Virus record (IMG/VR): IMGVR_UViG_3300038682_000059
Coordinates: 1-40,639 of that record
Origin: a virus
DNA: 40,639 bases
Strand: one strand, 5' to 3'
Numbering within the stretch: position 1 is the stretch's first letter; each line of letters starts with the position of its first letter. The translations under genes and the position numbers were made by a program. Under the pieces are notes generated by a model. That model did not search any database, was not told the DNA's origin, and was given only the letters and a program-made list of their open reading frames with translations. Of this stretch, positions 32,475 through 39,537 are shown piece after piece.

Positions 32475-33514
32475 TAGAACCCTCTCCTATAAGTTGTTTC
32501 AAATTGTCCTGCACGAGTCCAATCTTTCATGCTGTCTTTTTTAGCTGTCTTTAAATGACGCTCATAAATCATCATTTGAGCTGCGCCTTTTTGTTGATAA
32601 CCTGTGTCAATGTCATTTAAGAAAGCTTGACCGCAGACATAGAATTTAAGTGCTATATCATACATAGCCGGTAACGACATTTCGCTATTTAAATCAACTA
32701 AGTCAATAGGATTACGTAGATAATAACATTTTAAGAAAGAACAAGCTTCCACCATAGTATCAACAAAACCGTAAGTGTCTTCAAATGTATCAACAACTGC
32801 ATCATCAGTTATATCTACAACAGTACCAAAGGTTTGTTCGAACTCATAATCTGTTATATCTACTATAATTCCAAAACCGTCCTTAGGCGTATCAATTTGG
32901 TCAGCAATCGTTAGAGCTGAAACTACGCCATAATCAGGGGTAAGGTTTGTGTCTTGAGTTAAATCAGCTAATGAGGATACAACTCCGTAGGTATCAACCA
33001 AATCTGCTTCTACGAATAATGTTGCAACACCGTACAACTCAGTTTGGAAGAAAGTTTCAGATGGTGTACCTACGAAGTTATAAGCTGTGTCTTCCAGAGG
33101 TCTGTCTGGAATAGGGTAAATCTTACCTTCAAGCATATTACGACGGTCGTATATAATTGCCTGAGGTTCACCTTTAGTAACTTCCCAACGAGAGCCAGCA
33201 GTCGGCAGACCAAAGTCTAAGAATCTACGCGACATCGTAGTGTTGTCTAGTTCATGATGTGTAACTAAAGGAAGTGGAGAATTGTCGTACAAGACACGTG
33301 TCAGCTGCCAACAGTCGTCTGGTAGACTAAAATAAGGATTACCTATAATGATAGGTACGTCAATGCGCTCATGAAGCATTTGGGTTTGTTGACAAAAGTC
33401 AATTTGCGCTTCATTGAGTATAGCTAAAAGAGTGTCATCATCCCAACGCTCTTTTTTAGGGTCTGCCAGCGTTAACCTGGCATTCGACAGAATTTTTTCT
33501 ACTCTAGTTGCCAT
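32474..33514 (-). CDS. Head-tail adaptor protein with YG-repeat insert, 346 aa
   Basis: Residues ~1-150 (ILNEAQIDFCQQTQMLHERI, LPDDCWQLTRVLYDN) and ~256-346 (YLRNPIDLVDLN) form the helical adaptor typical of podoviruses (phage adaptor/DUF6682-like), which sits between portal and tail. Between them lies an insert of about 95 residues (160-253) of six acidic repeats with aromatic-Gly starts at Y161, Y176, Y195, F214, F229 and Y248. The spacing alternates 15 and 19. The repeats read like xYGVVxxLxDxx. I am sure of the adaptor class; the repeat is unusual. There is a hairpin between this gene and the 141-aa gene upstream. Confidence 0.76.
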   Translation of the reverse strand: MATRVEKILSNARLTLADPKKERWDDDTLLAILNEAQIDFCQQTQMLHERIDVPIIIGNPYFSLPDDCWQLTRVLYDNSPLPLVTHHELDNTTMSRRFLDFGLPTAGSRWEVTKGEPQAIIYDRRNMLEGKIYPIPDRPLEDTAYNFVGTPSETFFQTELYGVATLFVEADLVDTYGVVSSLADLTQDTNLTPDYGVVSALTIADQIDTPKDGFGIIVDITDYEFEQTFGTVVDITDDAVVDTFEDTYGFVDTMVEACSFLKCYYLRNPIDLVDLNSEMSLPAMYDIALKFYVCGQAFLNDIDTGYQQKGAAQMMIYERHLKTAKKDSMKDWTRAGQFETTYRRGF

Positions 33515-33535
33515 GAGCTAACACCTGTTAGTAGT

Positions 33536-33561
33536 AAGTCGGCAACCGAAGCTGCCGACTT
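33536..33561 (-). promoter_or_regulatory. Strong UUCG hairpin between the capsid-decoration and adaptor genes
   Basis: AAGTCGGCA and TGCCGACTT are perfect 9-bp arms; on the minus strand two more pairs close a TTCG loop. There is no U-run after the stem on the minus strand, so it is probably a weak terminator or an mRNA processing/stability element that raises capsid over downstream gene output. Confidence 0.6.
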
Positions 33562-33567
33562 TATTCA

Positions 33568-33993
33568 CTAAACGTTTGGATTAATCTTAGTTAATTCACC
33601 AGTGTTTAGACGGTACTCAGAGTACTCAATAAACACTACAAACGCACCAGTTGTTGCAGGAGCAGCAAGACCCATATAAACAGGTTTACCACTACCAGTC
33701 TGGGTACGTCCGGTAAATGTACCGGATTGTCCAGGTGTAGCTGTATCACCAGCACTAAGAATCTCTGTACCACCTTCAGTAGTACCAAGAGTCAAAGCAC
33801 CTGCGTCAGAAGCAACGCCAGTGAATACGTAAGCTTGAGAAATCAAAGCATCTGCAGGTAGTACACCAACTAAATAGTTACCACTTGCATCTTGATACTC
33901 TTTTAACTCATCCGCACCAATGTTGACTGTCATCAACGAGCGGGTCTTTTTGTGGTGAGTATCACCAACACGAGTTGTGTCTTTAAAAGCCAT
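33568..33993 (-). CDS. Capsid-associated (decoration-type) protein, 141 aa
   Basis: GGGAGG lies about 9 bases before the ATG. It follows the major capsid gene after 14 bases and precedes a strong hairpin. The product is beta-rich, Gly/Thr-rich (ALTLGTTEGGTEILSAGD, GTFTGRTQTGSGKPVYMG), with no membrane or enzymatic motif, and begins MAFKDTTRVGDTHHKK. Similar small proteins follow the gp56-like capsid in other phages and are thought to decorate or stabilise the head. The specific role is inferred from position. Confidence 0.68.
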   Translation of the reverse strand: MAFKDTTRVGDTHHKKTRSLMTVNIGADELKEYQDASGNYLVGVLPADALISQAYVFTGVASDAGALTLGTTEGGTEILSAGDTATPGQSGTFTGRTQTGSGKPVYMGLAAPATTGAFVVFIEYSEYRLNTGELTKINPNV

Positions 33994-34007
33994 TATTCAA
34001 CCCTCCC

Positions 34008-35174
34008 TTATGAGCCAACTTGAACGTCAACAGTAACAACACCGTAATCGATGTCAGCCACTTTTGCCGCTTTGTAGTTCGCATTTTCAGCTTTAAGGTG
34101 AGTTTTACGCACCTCAGTCCAAACTTCTAGTGCAGATTCTGACTTAATAGCAAAATCTTGCGATGGCTGCCAGCGATAATCAGGTTGCTTACCAAATGCA
34201 ATCTGTAGTGCACCAGCACCAAGAATGACACCACGTGAGTGAAGGTTAGCAGAACTGTAATCGAAGCCTTCTTGACCAGTCCAAACAGCAGTTGTTGGGT
34301 CAGCACCGTCGTATTGACGTAGGCCGCACATTTCAACTTCTGAATCGTTTAGACCCCAACCAGGTGAAGTACCTTCAGTGTCACCGAAGAATTGGTTAGC
34401 TTCAACAACAAGCATAGCACCAATTTGACCGATGATACCAGAGATGTTACGGTTGTTGTTACCACGAACATCACCAGAACGGATAAGCGTTTGGTAACCA
34501 GCGGTATCTTTACGCAACAAGTTAGCCATCGCTGAGTCAATAACGAAAATCCATAGTGGACGTTCACCGTACTCAGTACTTGAAGTGCGGAATGGTTCAA
34601 GTGGACGACGAATGCCACCAGTTGTATAACCATTAGAAGTCTTCAAAGTACGTTCGATGTCAAGCAATTGATTGAAGTTGAAGTTAGTACCAAGGTCGAT
34701 AGTGTGTGATGGAGCTTGCACACCGTCATCATTGGTATTAAGTAGACCTTGTGAAGCATCAAACAATGCTTGGTCTTTCCAACGAATCCACAAATCACCA
34801 AGCTTAGCACGAGAATCAGAGTGTTCGTTGATTTGAAGGTCGCCGATGTTAACACCGTCGAACTTGTCACCATTGTCAACTACCAAGCGGTAACGGTCAA
34901 CAGTAATTTTGTCAGAGAATTTCTTCTTCTGCTCGCCTTTACCAAAAGCAGTATCTTTACCTTTGATAGCTTTGCCAGAGATATTACCATCGAAGTCAAA
35001 GACTACGGTGTGACCTTCAGCAGAATTTTCGTTGTTGGCTTGGAATACGATAGAGTCCTTCGATGTACCCGTGTAGGCATTCCAGAAAGACTGAGAAGCC
35101 TTCTGAATTAGTCCTTCACGCATCCACTTACGGCGTTCTAAATCCGAACCAACCTTAACAATACCAGTAGACAT
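34008..35174 (-). CDS. Major capsid protein, N4 gp56-like (DUF4043), 388 aa
   Basis: The ATG at 35174 is preferred over 35183 because AAAGGA lies 8 bases upstream of it. The N-terminal part (RKWMREGLIQKASQSFWNAY, SIVFQANN...GHTVVFDFDGNISG, then KKFSDKITVDRYRLVVD) matches the DUF4043/N4_gp56 capsid family, which has the HK97 fold. It has its own promoter (35310-35338) and a structured leader, as expected for the most abundant product. The regular codon use is consistent with high expression. Confidence 0.88.
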   Translation of the reverse strand: MSTGIVKVGSDLERRKWMREGLIQKASQSFWNAYTGTSKDSIVFQANNENSAEGHTVVFDFDGNISGKAIKGKDTAFGKGEQKKKFSDKITVDRYRLVVDNGDKFDGVNIGDLQINEHSDSRAKLGDLWIRWKDQALFDASQGLLNTNDDGVQAPSHTIDLGTNFNFNQLLDIERTLKTSNGYTTGGIRRPLEPFRTSSTEYGERPLWIFVIDSAMANLLRKDTAGYQTLIRSGDVRGNNNRNISGIIGQIGAMLVVEANQFFGDTEGTSPGWGLNDSEVEMCGLRQYDGADPTTAVWTGQEGFDYSSANLHSRGVILGAGALQIAFGKQPDYRWQPSQDFAIKSESALEVWTEVRKTHLKAENANYKAAKVADIDYGVVTVDVQVGS

Positions 35175-35230
35175 AATTGTCATCCTTTATATTTTAGGTT
35201 AGAGTGATAATAGACGTCAGGTGATTCCAA

Positions 35231-35296
35231 GCCGGAGACCTTAGCAGAAGCTTACCTTATACGGTGTAGTAACTACAGAACGTGAAAGCAAGCTTC
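35231..35296 (-). promoter_or_regulatory. Hairpin in the capsid mRNA leader
   Basis: On the minus strand AGAAGCTT pairs with AAGCTTCT (8 bp, extended by a G-T and a C-G pair). It lies between the capsid promoter and start codon in the noncoding stretch 35175-35362. It may stabilise the mRNA or attenuate reading from the upstream scaffold genes. Confidence 0.6.
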
Positions 35297-35309
35297 TTCA
35301 TCTATATTA

Positions 35310-35338
35310 ATTTTAAACAAAAGTAAATAAAAAGTACA
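35310..35338 (-). promoter_or_regulatory. Capsid-gene promoter (minus strand)
   Basis: Read on the minus strand: TGTACT, 17 bases, TAAAAT. It lies about 135 bases before the major capsid start and gives the capsid gene an added transcript beside read-through from 36448. Confidence 0.65.
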
Positions 35339-35362
35339 CTTATTAATTTTAATAAATGTAGA

Positions 35363-35665
35363 TTACTCAACTTCGTAAAGTCTTTGCTTTAGTAGATAAC
35401 CTTCAAGCATCCAAATCTTATTACGTGCTTGTTCGAAGGCAATCTTTTGTCCAATTTCTTCATTGAAGTTTTCTGGACTAGCACACGCAGATTCACCAGT
35501 AATAGTAAAACCATTCTCAAGTGTCATACAGCACACAGTAAGACAAGTGTCACCAAATACATGATAATCAACGTGTTTAACTTTAGCATCGATTAAGTCA
35601 GGAGTTAGACGAGGTGCATTTAAACCTTTATCTTGGATTTCTTTTTCAATAGCTTGCTCAGACAT
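35363..35665 (-). CDS. N4 Gp49 / Sf6 gene 66 family protein, 100 aa
   Basis: Recognised by LNAPRLTPDLIDAKV, CCMTLENGFTITGESACASP, NFNEEIGQKIAFEQARNKIW and LEGYLLKQ, matching the small phage family found in N4 (Gp49) and Sf6 (gene 66), whose function is not known. It shares one base with the scaffold gene upstream and lies before the capsid leader. Two Cys pairs (CLTVCC) stand out. Confidence 0.88.
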   Translation of the reverse strand: MSEQAIEKEIQDKGLNAPRLTPDLIDAKVKHVDYHVFGDTCLTVCCMTLENGFTITGESACASPENFNEEIGQKIAFEQARNKIWMLEGYLLKQRLYEVE

Positions 35666-36372
35666 TAGAAGATTTCCTTACTGTAGTCATCAGAGTTTTG
35701 TTTTTCAACTGCTTCTTTAGATGGTGTGTTACTACCACGCGCACCCTGGAAGTTTGGTTCTTCTGGAGCTTTCGCACCAGGCGCAATCTTTTTACCTTTA
35801 CCAAGATAAGTTGCTACTTCATTAAGGAATTCATCGAATTGAATTTCACCAGCTTCAAGCTTACGTGTAATACGCGGTGGAATGTCGTTTGCAATCACTT
35901 CATCACTCAAGTTGATGTCTGGATTGTCTTTGTTGAATTGCTCTAATTGAAGACCACGACGTTCAACTTCAGTAAGCTTAGAAGCTTCTTCAGAGATAGC
36001 CTGACGCTTCTCTTGAAACTGCGTACGTTTCTCACCTTCGATTTTAGCAATCTCAGAACGCCAAGCATCTGGGTCTTGTACTTTTAGTTCTTCAAGACGA
36101 GCTTGCTCTGAATTTGATAAATTTGATACAGCGTCACTTTCCCATGAAGATGCTAACTTTTCGTTCTCAGCTTCAAGTGCTTTTAGACGTTGTTGATTTT
36201 TTGTATACGCACCTTGTGTATCACGACGACGTAATTCTGCTTTAGCTGCAAATGCCAAAGCTTCATCTGTACCTTCTGGAAGTACAAGCTTACCATCATC
36301 ACTCTTAGTTGTAGCAGCGATAACTTCATTTACCCGACTTTCAAAAGTCGGAGTACCTTGTTCTGTTGACAT
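35665..36372 (-). CDS. Scaffolding-protein candidate, 235 aa
   Basis: The ATG at 36372 has GAGGAA 8 bases upstream; an in-frame ATG at 36402 lies in the loop of a hairpin and has no Shine-Dalgarno site. The product is highly charged, helical and Glu/Gln/Lys-rich, with coiled segments (NQQRLKALEAENEKLASSW, EGEKRTQFQEKRQAISEEAS) and a Gly/Pro/Asn-rich tail before the basic end. Position just before the capsid gene, with only a 100-aa gene between, is classical for a head scaffold. Sequence alone does not give a named family. Confidence 0.75.
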   Translation of the reverse strand: MSTEQGTPTFESRVNEVIAATTKSDDGKLVLPEGTDEALAFAAKAELRRRDTQGAYTKNQQRLKALEAENEKLASSWESDAVSNLSNSEQARLEELKVQDPDAWRSEIAKIEGEKRTQFQEKRQAISEEASKLTEVERRGLQLEQFNKDNPDINLSDEVIANDIPPRITRKLEAGEIQFDEFLNEVATYLGKGKKIAPGAKAPEEPNFQGARGSNTPSKEAVEKQNSDDYSKEIF

Positions 36373-36391
36373 GGTGAATTCCTCGTTAACT

Positions 36392-36409
36392 GTGGTTACC
36401 ATTAACCAC
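36392..36409 (-). promoter_or_regulatory. Perfect hairpin in the 5' leader of the virion operon
   Basis: GTGGTTA-CCAT-TAACCAC (7-bp stem, 4-base loop) sits between the promoter at 36448 and the scaffold start at 36372. It is also close to the ATG at 36402, which it would sequester; it likely stabilises the transcript 5' end. Confidence 0.65.
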
Positions 36410-36410
36410 T

Positions 36411-36443
36411 AAGTGATTAGACAAGTCACTTGTGACCGTCTAA
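36411..36443. promoter_or_regulatory. Overlapping palindromes, candidate operator
   Basis: Three overlapping inverted repeats: TTAGAC...GTCTAA (36417-36443), ACAAGT-C-ACTTGT (36421-36433, perfect) and GTCAC-TT-GTGAC (36425-36436). They lie just after the minus-strand -10 and about 60 bases upstream of the plus-strand promoter. An adjacent gene (36526) encodes a ribbon-helix-helix protein, a natural candidate to bind here. Confidence 0.6.
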
Positions 36444-36447
36444 AAAC

Positions 36448-36476
36448 ATTATATAATAAAGTCGTTTACTTGTACA
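36448..36476 (-). promoter_or_regulatory. Promoter of the virion (late) operon
   Basis: On the minus strand: TGTACA, 17 bases, TATAAT. It is the only strong promoter found upstream of the 18-gene minus-strand operon. Its -35 overlaps the -35 of the divergent plus-strand promoter. Confidence 0.78.
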
Positions 36477-36493
36477 ATGTTTTGTCATATAAT
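36465..36493 (+). promoter_or_regulatory. Promoter of the RHH-terminase-DHFR operon
   Basis: TTTACT, 17 bases, TATAAT on the plus strand, identical in -35, spacing and -10 to the promoter at 5770. It overlaps the minus-strand promoter (36465-36476), so the two cannot both be occupied. Confidence 0.78.
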
Positions 36494-36525
36494 TTATATA
36501 AGTTTAATAGATACTGGTAATTAAT

Positions 36526-36687
36526 ATGGCAATCTTTACTTTCAGCACCAAGGACAAGCGTCCTGATGATGCACAACTAATAAAAGATATTAAGCAACAC
36601 TGTGAACGTAAGAACATGAACTTCTCTGGTTTAGTAGTTAATTTATTGCGTGAGTATAAAGCAAAGAATGTAGATAAGGTCTCTTAA
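36526..36687 (+). CDS. Ribbon-helix-helix (Arc/MetJ-like) repressor, 53 aa
   Basis: A short plus-strand gene just inside the divergent region. The N-terminal strand AIFTFST and the helix pair DAQLIKDIKQHCERKN / NFSGLVVNLLREYKAK form a classic ribbon-helix-helix: one beta strand plus two helices, binding DNA as a dimer with the strands in the major groove. It precedes the terminase genes by one base and is co-transcribed with them. No obvious strong Shine-Dalgarno site is visible. It very likely controls the adjacent divergent promoters and could switch packaging and virion genes. Confidence 0.8.
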   Translation: MAIFTFSTKDKRPDDAQLIKDIKQHCERKNMNFSGLVVNLLREYKAKNVDKVS

Positions 36688-36688
36688 T

Positions 36689-37183
36689 ATGGATGATACG
36701 CAGAAATATAGAGTCATATCTAAATTACAAAAGGATATGGCGCCAAAAGATATAGCTGATGAACTAAATGTTAGTTATGGTGGTGTACTTAAGCTAAAAA
36801 GAGAATTTGAAGAAGCTAAAGTAAATGGTACGATTGATGCGTTGTTAAATACTGATAAGTTGATACTTACTGAAGTTGAAGAAAAACTAAGTGATTTGCC
36901 AACAGTAAAGGCAGAGATAAATGAGTTAGCTAAAGGTGTTGCTGGTCTTGAACATTTGAGTGAAGAGTTGCAACAAACTGCTTTAATTATTAATACGCGC
37001 GTACGTTCATTATTACTAAGTATCGACCATCTATCAGAACTTGAGATTGCAGCTGACGTATTATGTAAATTACAATCAGCATTCCTTAATAAGAATATGA
37101 CTCAGGTTAATGTACAGAACAATTACGGCGATAATGAGTCTCCCAAGTACAACCAGTTCTTGTCAGATAGACCACAGGATTAG
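36689..37183 (+). CDS. terS: Terminase small subunit, 164 aa
   Basis: The N-terminus is an HTH of the TerS type (YRVISKLQKDMAPKDIADEL, NVSYGGVLKLKREF), followed by a helical oligomerisation region (VEEKLSDLPTVKAEINELAK) and a helical C-terminus ending in a short unstructured tail (QNNYGDNESPKYNQFLSD). It recognises the packaging site and directs the large subunit. Position directly before terL supports this. The stop of TerS and the TerL start are three bases apart. The phage pac/cos site is likely near, for instance in the 39.2-39.85 kb repeats. Confidence 0.86.
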   Translation: MDDTQKYRVISKLQKDMAPKDIADELNVSYGGVLKLKREFEEAKVNGTIDALLNTDKLILTEVEEKLSDLPTVKAEINELAKGVAGLEHLSEELQQTALIINTRVRSLLLSIDHLSELEIAADVLCKLQSAFLNKNMTQVNVQNNYGDNESPKYNQFLSDRPQD

Positions 37184-37186
37184 TAT

Positions 37187-38824
37187 ATGCAGAATTTACG
37201 AATTACAGAAGAGCAGTTTAATGAGCTCTATCCTGACTTAGAAGGTTATTATGGCTTCTTCGACAACCCTCCGCCGGCGGGACTATCCTCCGAAGAATTT
37301 GAGCGTCGTTACTTAAGTAGTAAATTATGGCGACTGAACAATCTTTACTACGTTATCGATAAGTACGGTAAGCCAGTAGTATTCAGAATGAACTACGCGC
37401 AACATAAAGTGTATGCAGCAACAAGAGAGCATCCACGTGTTATTATATTAAAGTCACGACAACAAGGTATTTCTACATTCTGGCTTGTATGTTACTTCGA
37501 CGATGCAGTGTTTGCACCGTTTATGAATATTGGTCTTATGGCACAAGGTACAGATGAAGCATCAACACTACTTGAAAGAACTAAGTTTCTATGGGACATG
37601 TTAAATGAAGATGTTAAACGCTTCATTGGCGTACGCCTAGAGAAAGATAACACCAAAGAGTTCTCATTTAGTAATGGCTCAACTATATTTATTCGCGTAT
37701 CATTCCGTTCTACAACGCTACAGAGACTTCATATCTCAGAAATGGGTAAAATAGCTAATATGTACCCTAAACGAGCTAAAGAGGTTAAGACTGGTACGCT
37801 TCAAGCATTAGCTAAAGGTAATACCGGAGCCATCGAGAGTACGGCTGAAGGTAAGAACATGTTTAAGGACATGTGGGAAGAGTCTGTATTAGCTCATAAC
37901 TCTGGTCAAATGACGCCTAAGGATTTCATGCCAATATTCCTCTCGTGGTTAGACGACCCAGATTGCCTCTTAGATGTGAACCAAGCTGTAGATGAAGAGG
38001 CACAAACTTACTTCGATGAACTTGAGATGAAGACCGGACGCAAATTAACGCGTAAGCAGAAGAACTTCTGGGTAGCACAACGACGTGAGCTTGGTGGTGA
38101 CATATTCCAGGAATACCCAGGTACACCTGAAGAAGCATTTACTGCGTCACGTGACGGTACATTCTATGCGCGACAGTTCAATGAAGAAGTAGTTCGCAAA
38201 GGTAACGTTCAACAAGGTCTATATGACGAGAATTTACCCGTTGATGTGTATGTTGACCTCGGTGTCGATGACTACTTTGTATTAGCTTTCGTACAATGGT
38301 ACCGCGGTAAATGGCGTGTCATAGCTGAATATTGGAATAACGGTTATGCATTAGCTCATTATATGGACTATATCAGAGACAGTGGATATGACGTAAGAGC
38401 TGTTAGATTCCCACATGATATTAAAGTGCGTGAACTTGGGACAGCTAAAGGTGGAGGCCGCGCGAAAAGCCGTTATGATGTAGCACTTGAGTACAAGAAA
38501 GAGAATGATCTTATGTGGCGCTTAGATGTGTTGCCAAGAGCGAGTATTGACAACGGTATCGAAGCTGTTCGTCGTATCATACCTAATCTTATGGTGGATG
38601 CTTCTTGTAAGTATATAATTGACTGTTTCCTTAATTATAGTAAAGAGTGGGACGAAAAACTTCAATGCTGGAAGACAACTCCTGTACATGATGAGTATTC
38701 TCACGGTGCTGACGTTCTTCGACAGCTCGCAGGTAACACGATAGAAAGTGCGGAACAGCACCAGTCGAAACTGGAAACGTTCTATGGACACAGACAGTCA
38801 AACACAGGTGGATTTGCACTATGA
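37187..38824 (+). CDS. terL: Terminase large subunit, 545 aa
   Basis: N-terminal packaging ATPase: an adenine-binding segment, Walker A KSRQQGIST (residues 89-97), Walker B LHISE (181-185) and the coupling motif ESTAEGKN (~217-224). C-terminal RNase-H-like nuclease: D357 in VYVDLGVDD and a later acidic site in HDEYSHGADVLRQL. Its class (P22/Sf6-like or other headful) cannot be settled by eye. It powers DNA entry through the portal and cuts the concatemer. A four-base overlap couples it to the DHFR gene. Confidence 0.93.
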   Translation: MQNLRITEEQFNELYPDLEGYYGFFDNPPPAGLSSEEFERRYLSSKLWRLNNLYYVIDKYGKPVVFRMNYAQHKVYAATREHPRVIILKSRQQGISTFWLVCYFDDAVFAPFMNIGLMAQGTDEASTLLERTKFLWDMLNEDVKRFIGVRLEKDNTKEFSFSNGSTIFIRVSFRSTTLQRLHISEMGKIANMYPKRAKEVKTGTLQALAKGNTGAIESTAEGKNMFKDMWEESVLAHNSGQMTPKDFMPIFLSWLDDPDCLLDVNQAVDEEAQTYFDELEMKTGRKLTRKQKNFWVAQRRELGGDIFQEYPGTPEEAFTASRDGTFYARQFNEEVVRKGNVQQGLYDENLPVDVYVDLGVDDYFVLAFVQWYRGKWRVIAEYWNNGYALAHYMDYIRDSGYDVRAVRFPHDIKVRELGTAKGGGRAKSRYDVALEYKKENDLMWRLDVLPRASIDNGIEAVRRIIPNLMVDASCKYIIDCFLNYSKEWDEKLQCWKTTPVHDEYSHGADVLRQLAGNTIESAEQHQSKLETFYGHRQSNTGGFAL

Positions 38825-39231
38825 TTATACGACGCGAGCTAATAGTAGCAGTAGATGTAAACGGCGCTATAGGAAGTAAAGGTGGACTAGGTTTCTCATG
38901 CAAAGAGGATATGGCTTGGTTTAAGTGGTATACTATGGGTAAGACGTTACTATGTGGAAAGAACACATATACTACTATAGCTAATCTACCTGGACGAACT
39001 GTGAAACAACTAAGTAGAGGTGAGGAATACCCGGAGGGTTGTTATGTAGGAGGCGGGCAAGTATACTCTAGTGTAATTGGGATAGTAGATAGGGCTGTTG
39101 TGACATTCCTGAACACTGAGATAAAGAACGCGGATACATTCTTTGACTTGCGGGAACTTACACAGTTTGGGCAGAGTATGACTGTTAGGGATGAGTCGTG
39201 GGGACGTGTGGTCATTTATGAACGCTACTGA
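38821..39231 (+). CDS. Dihydrofolate reductase, 136 aa
   Basis: ATGA overlap with the terL stop. The DHFR signatures are IVAVDVNGAIGSKGGLGF (N-terminal strand with NGxIG), the Asp/Lys pair with MAWFKWYTMGKTLLCGKNTY, and CYVGGGQVYSSVI. At 136 residues it is shorter than E. coli DHFR (159), with compact loops. It converts dihydrofolate to tetrahydrofolate. As a thymidylate-synthase-type enzyme that methylates produces dihydrofolate, DHFR makes most sense if the enzyme at 11331 methylates; a hydroxymethylase would not need it. Its place at the end of a packaging operon is unusual. Confidence 0.9.
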   Translation: MIIRRELIVAVDVNGAIGSKGGLGFSCKEDMAWFKWYTMGKTLLCGKNTYTTIANLPGRTVKQLSRGEEYPEGCYVGGGQVYSSVIGIVDRAVVTFLNTEIKNADTFFDLRELTQFGQSMTVRDESWGRVVIYERY

Positions 39232-39235
39232 GTAC

Positions 39236-39349
39236 TTTATATAAATTTATTAACATACTTTCTTGGAGTAAATTTTAATAGTTGTGTTAGCATTTATATA
39301 AATTTATTAATATACTTTAGTGGATGTAAATTTTAATAGTCGTGTTGTA
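39236..39349 (+). repeat. Tandem ~57-bp direct repeat (2 copies)
   Basis: Copy 1 is 39236-39292 and copy 2 39293-39349. The arms TTTATATAAATTTATTAA and GTAAATTTTAATAGT are nearly identical between copies; a few substitutions and a one-base shift separate them. It is AT-rich, immediately after the DHFR stop codon, and contains no gene. It could be an AT-rich unwinding or protein-binding region. Confidence 0.85.
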
Positions 39350-39384
39350 TGGACAACTACTAGGCCGAATCCTCCCTAGGGGCC

Positions 39385-39530
39385 CAGAGCTCCACACTTC
39401 TAGACGTCTAAACACCTACACTTCTTTACCTCTAGAGCTCCATACTTCTAGACTTCCAAACATTTAGACGTCTATACCTCTAAGCTTCCACACTCCTAGA
39501 CATCAATACTTCTAGATTTCTAGACGCAAA
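39385..39530 (+). repeat. Three degenerate 48-bp tandem units with palindromes
   Basis: Unit 1 opens AGAGCTCCACACTTCTAGAC and unit 2 AGAGCTCCATACTTCTAGAC; both are about 48 bases and end in ACCTCT. Unit 3 opens AAGCTTCCACACTCCTAGAC and is more diverged. TAGACGTCTA, a perfect 10-base palindrome, occurs twice. CCTAGG, GGGCCC and GAGCTC lie just upstream. The palindrome density resembles a polylinker but the units are degenerate and the base composition is strongly skewed, so it is natural sequence. Confidence 0.7.
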
Positions 39531-39537
39531 TGCCAAA

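Noticed and set aside
34770-35111. 113-aa plus-strand reading frame inside the capsid gene
   Set aside because: It lies wholly antisense to a well-supported capsid gene, has no ribosome site and a low-complexity hydrophobic product.
36372-36402. ATG at 36402 as the scaffold start
   Set aside because: It lies in the loop of a perfect hairpin and has no Shine-Dalgarno site; 36372 has GAGGAA 8 bases upstream.
39370-39530. Cloning-vector polylinker contamination (CCTAGG, GGGCCC, GAGCTC, AAGCTT)
   Set aside because: The sites lie in degenerate 48-base units with strong base skew and no vector backbone; it reads as natural repeat DNA.
39236-39530. CRISPR array
   Set aside because: Units are contiguous without variable spacers, and no Cas genes other than a Cas4-like exonuclease occur.
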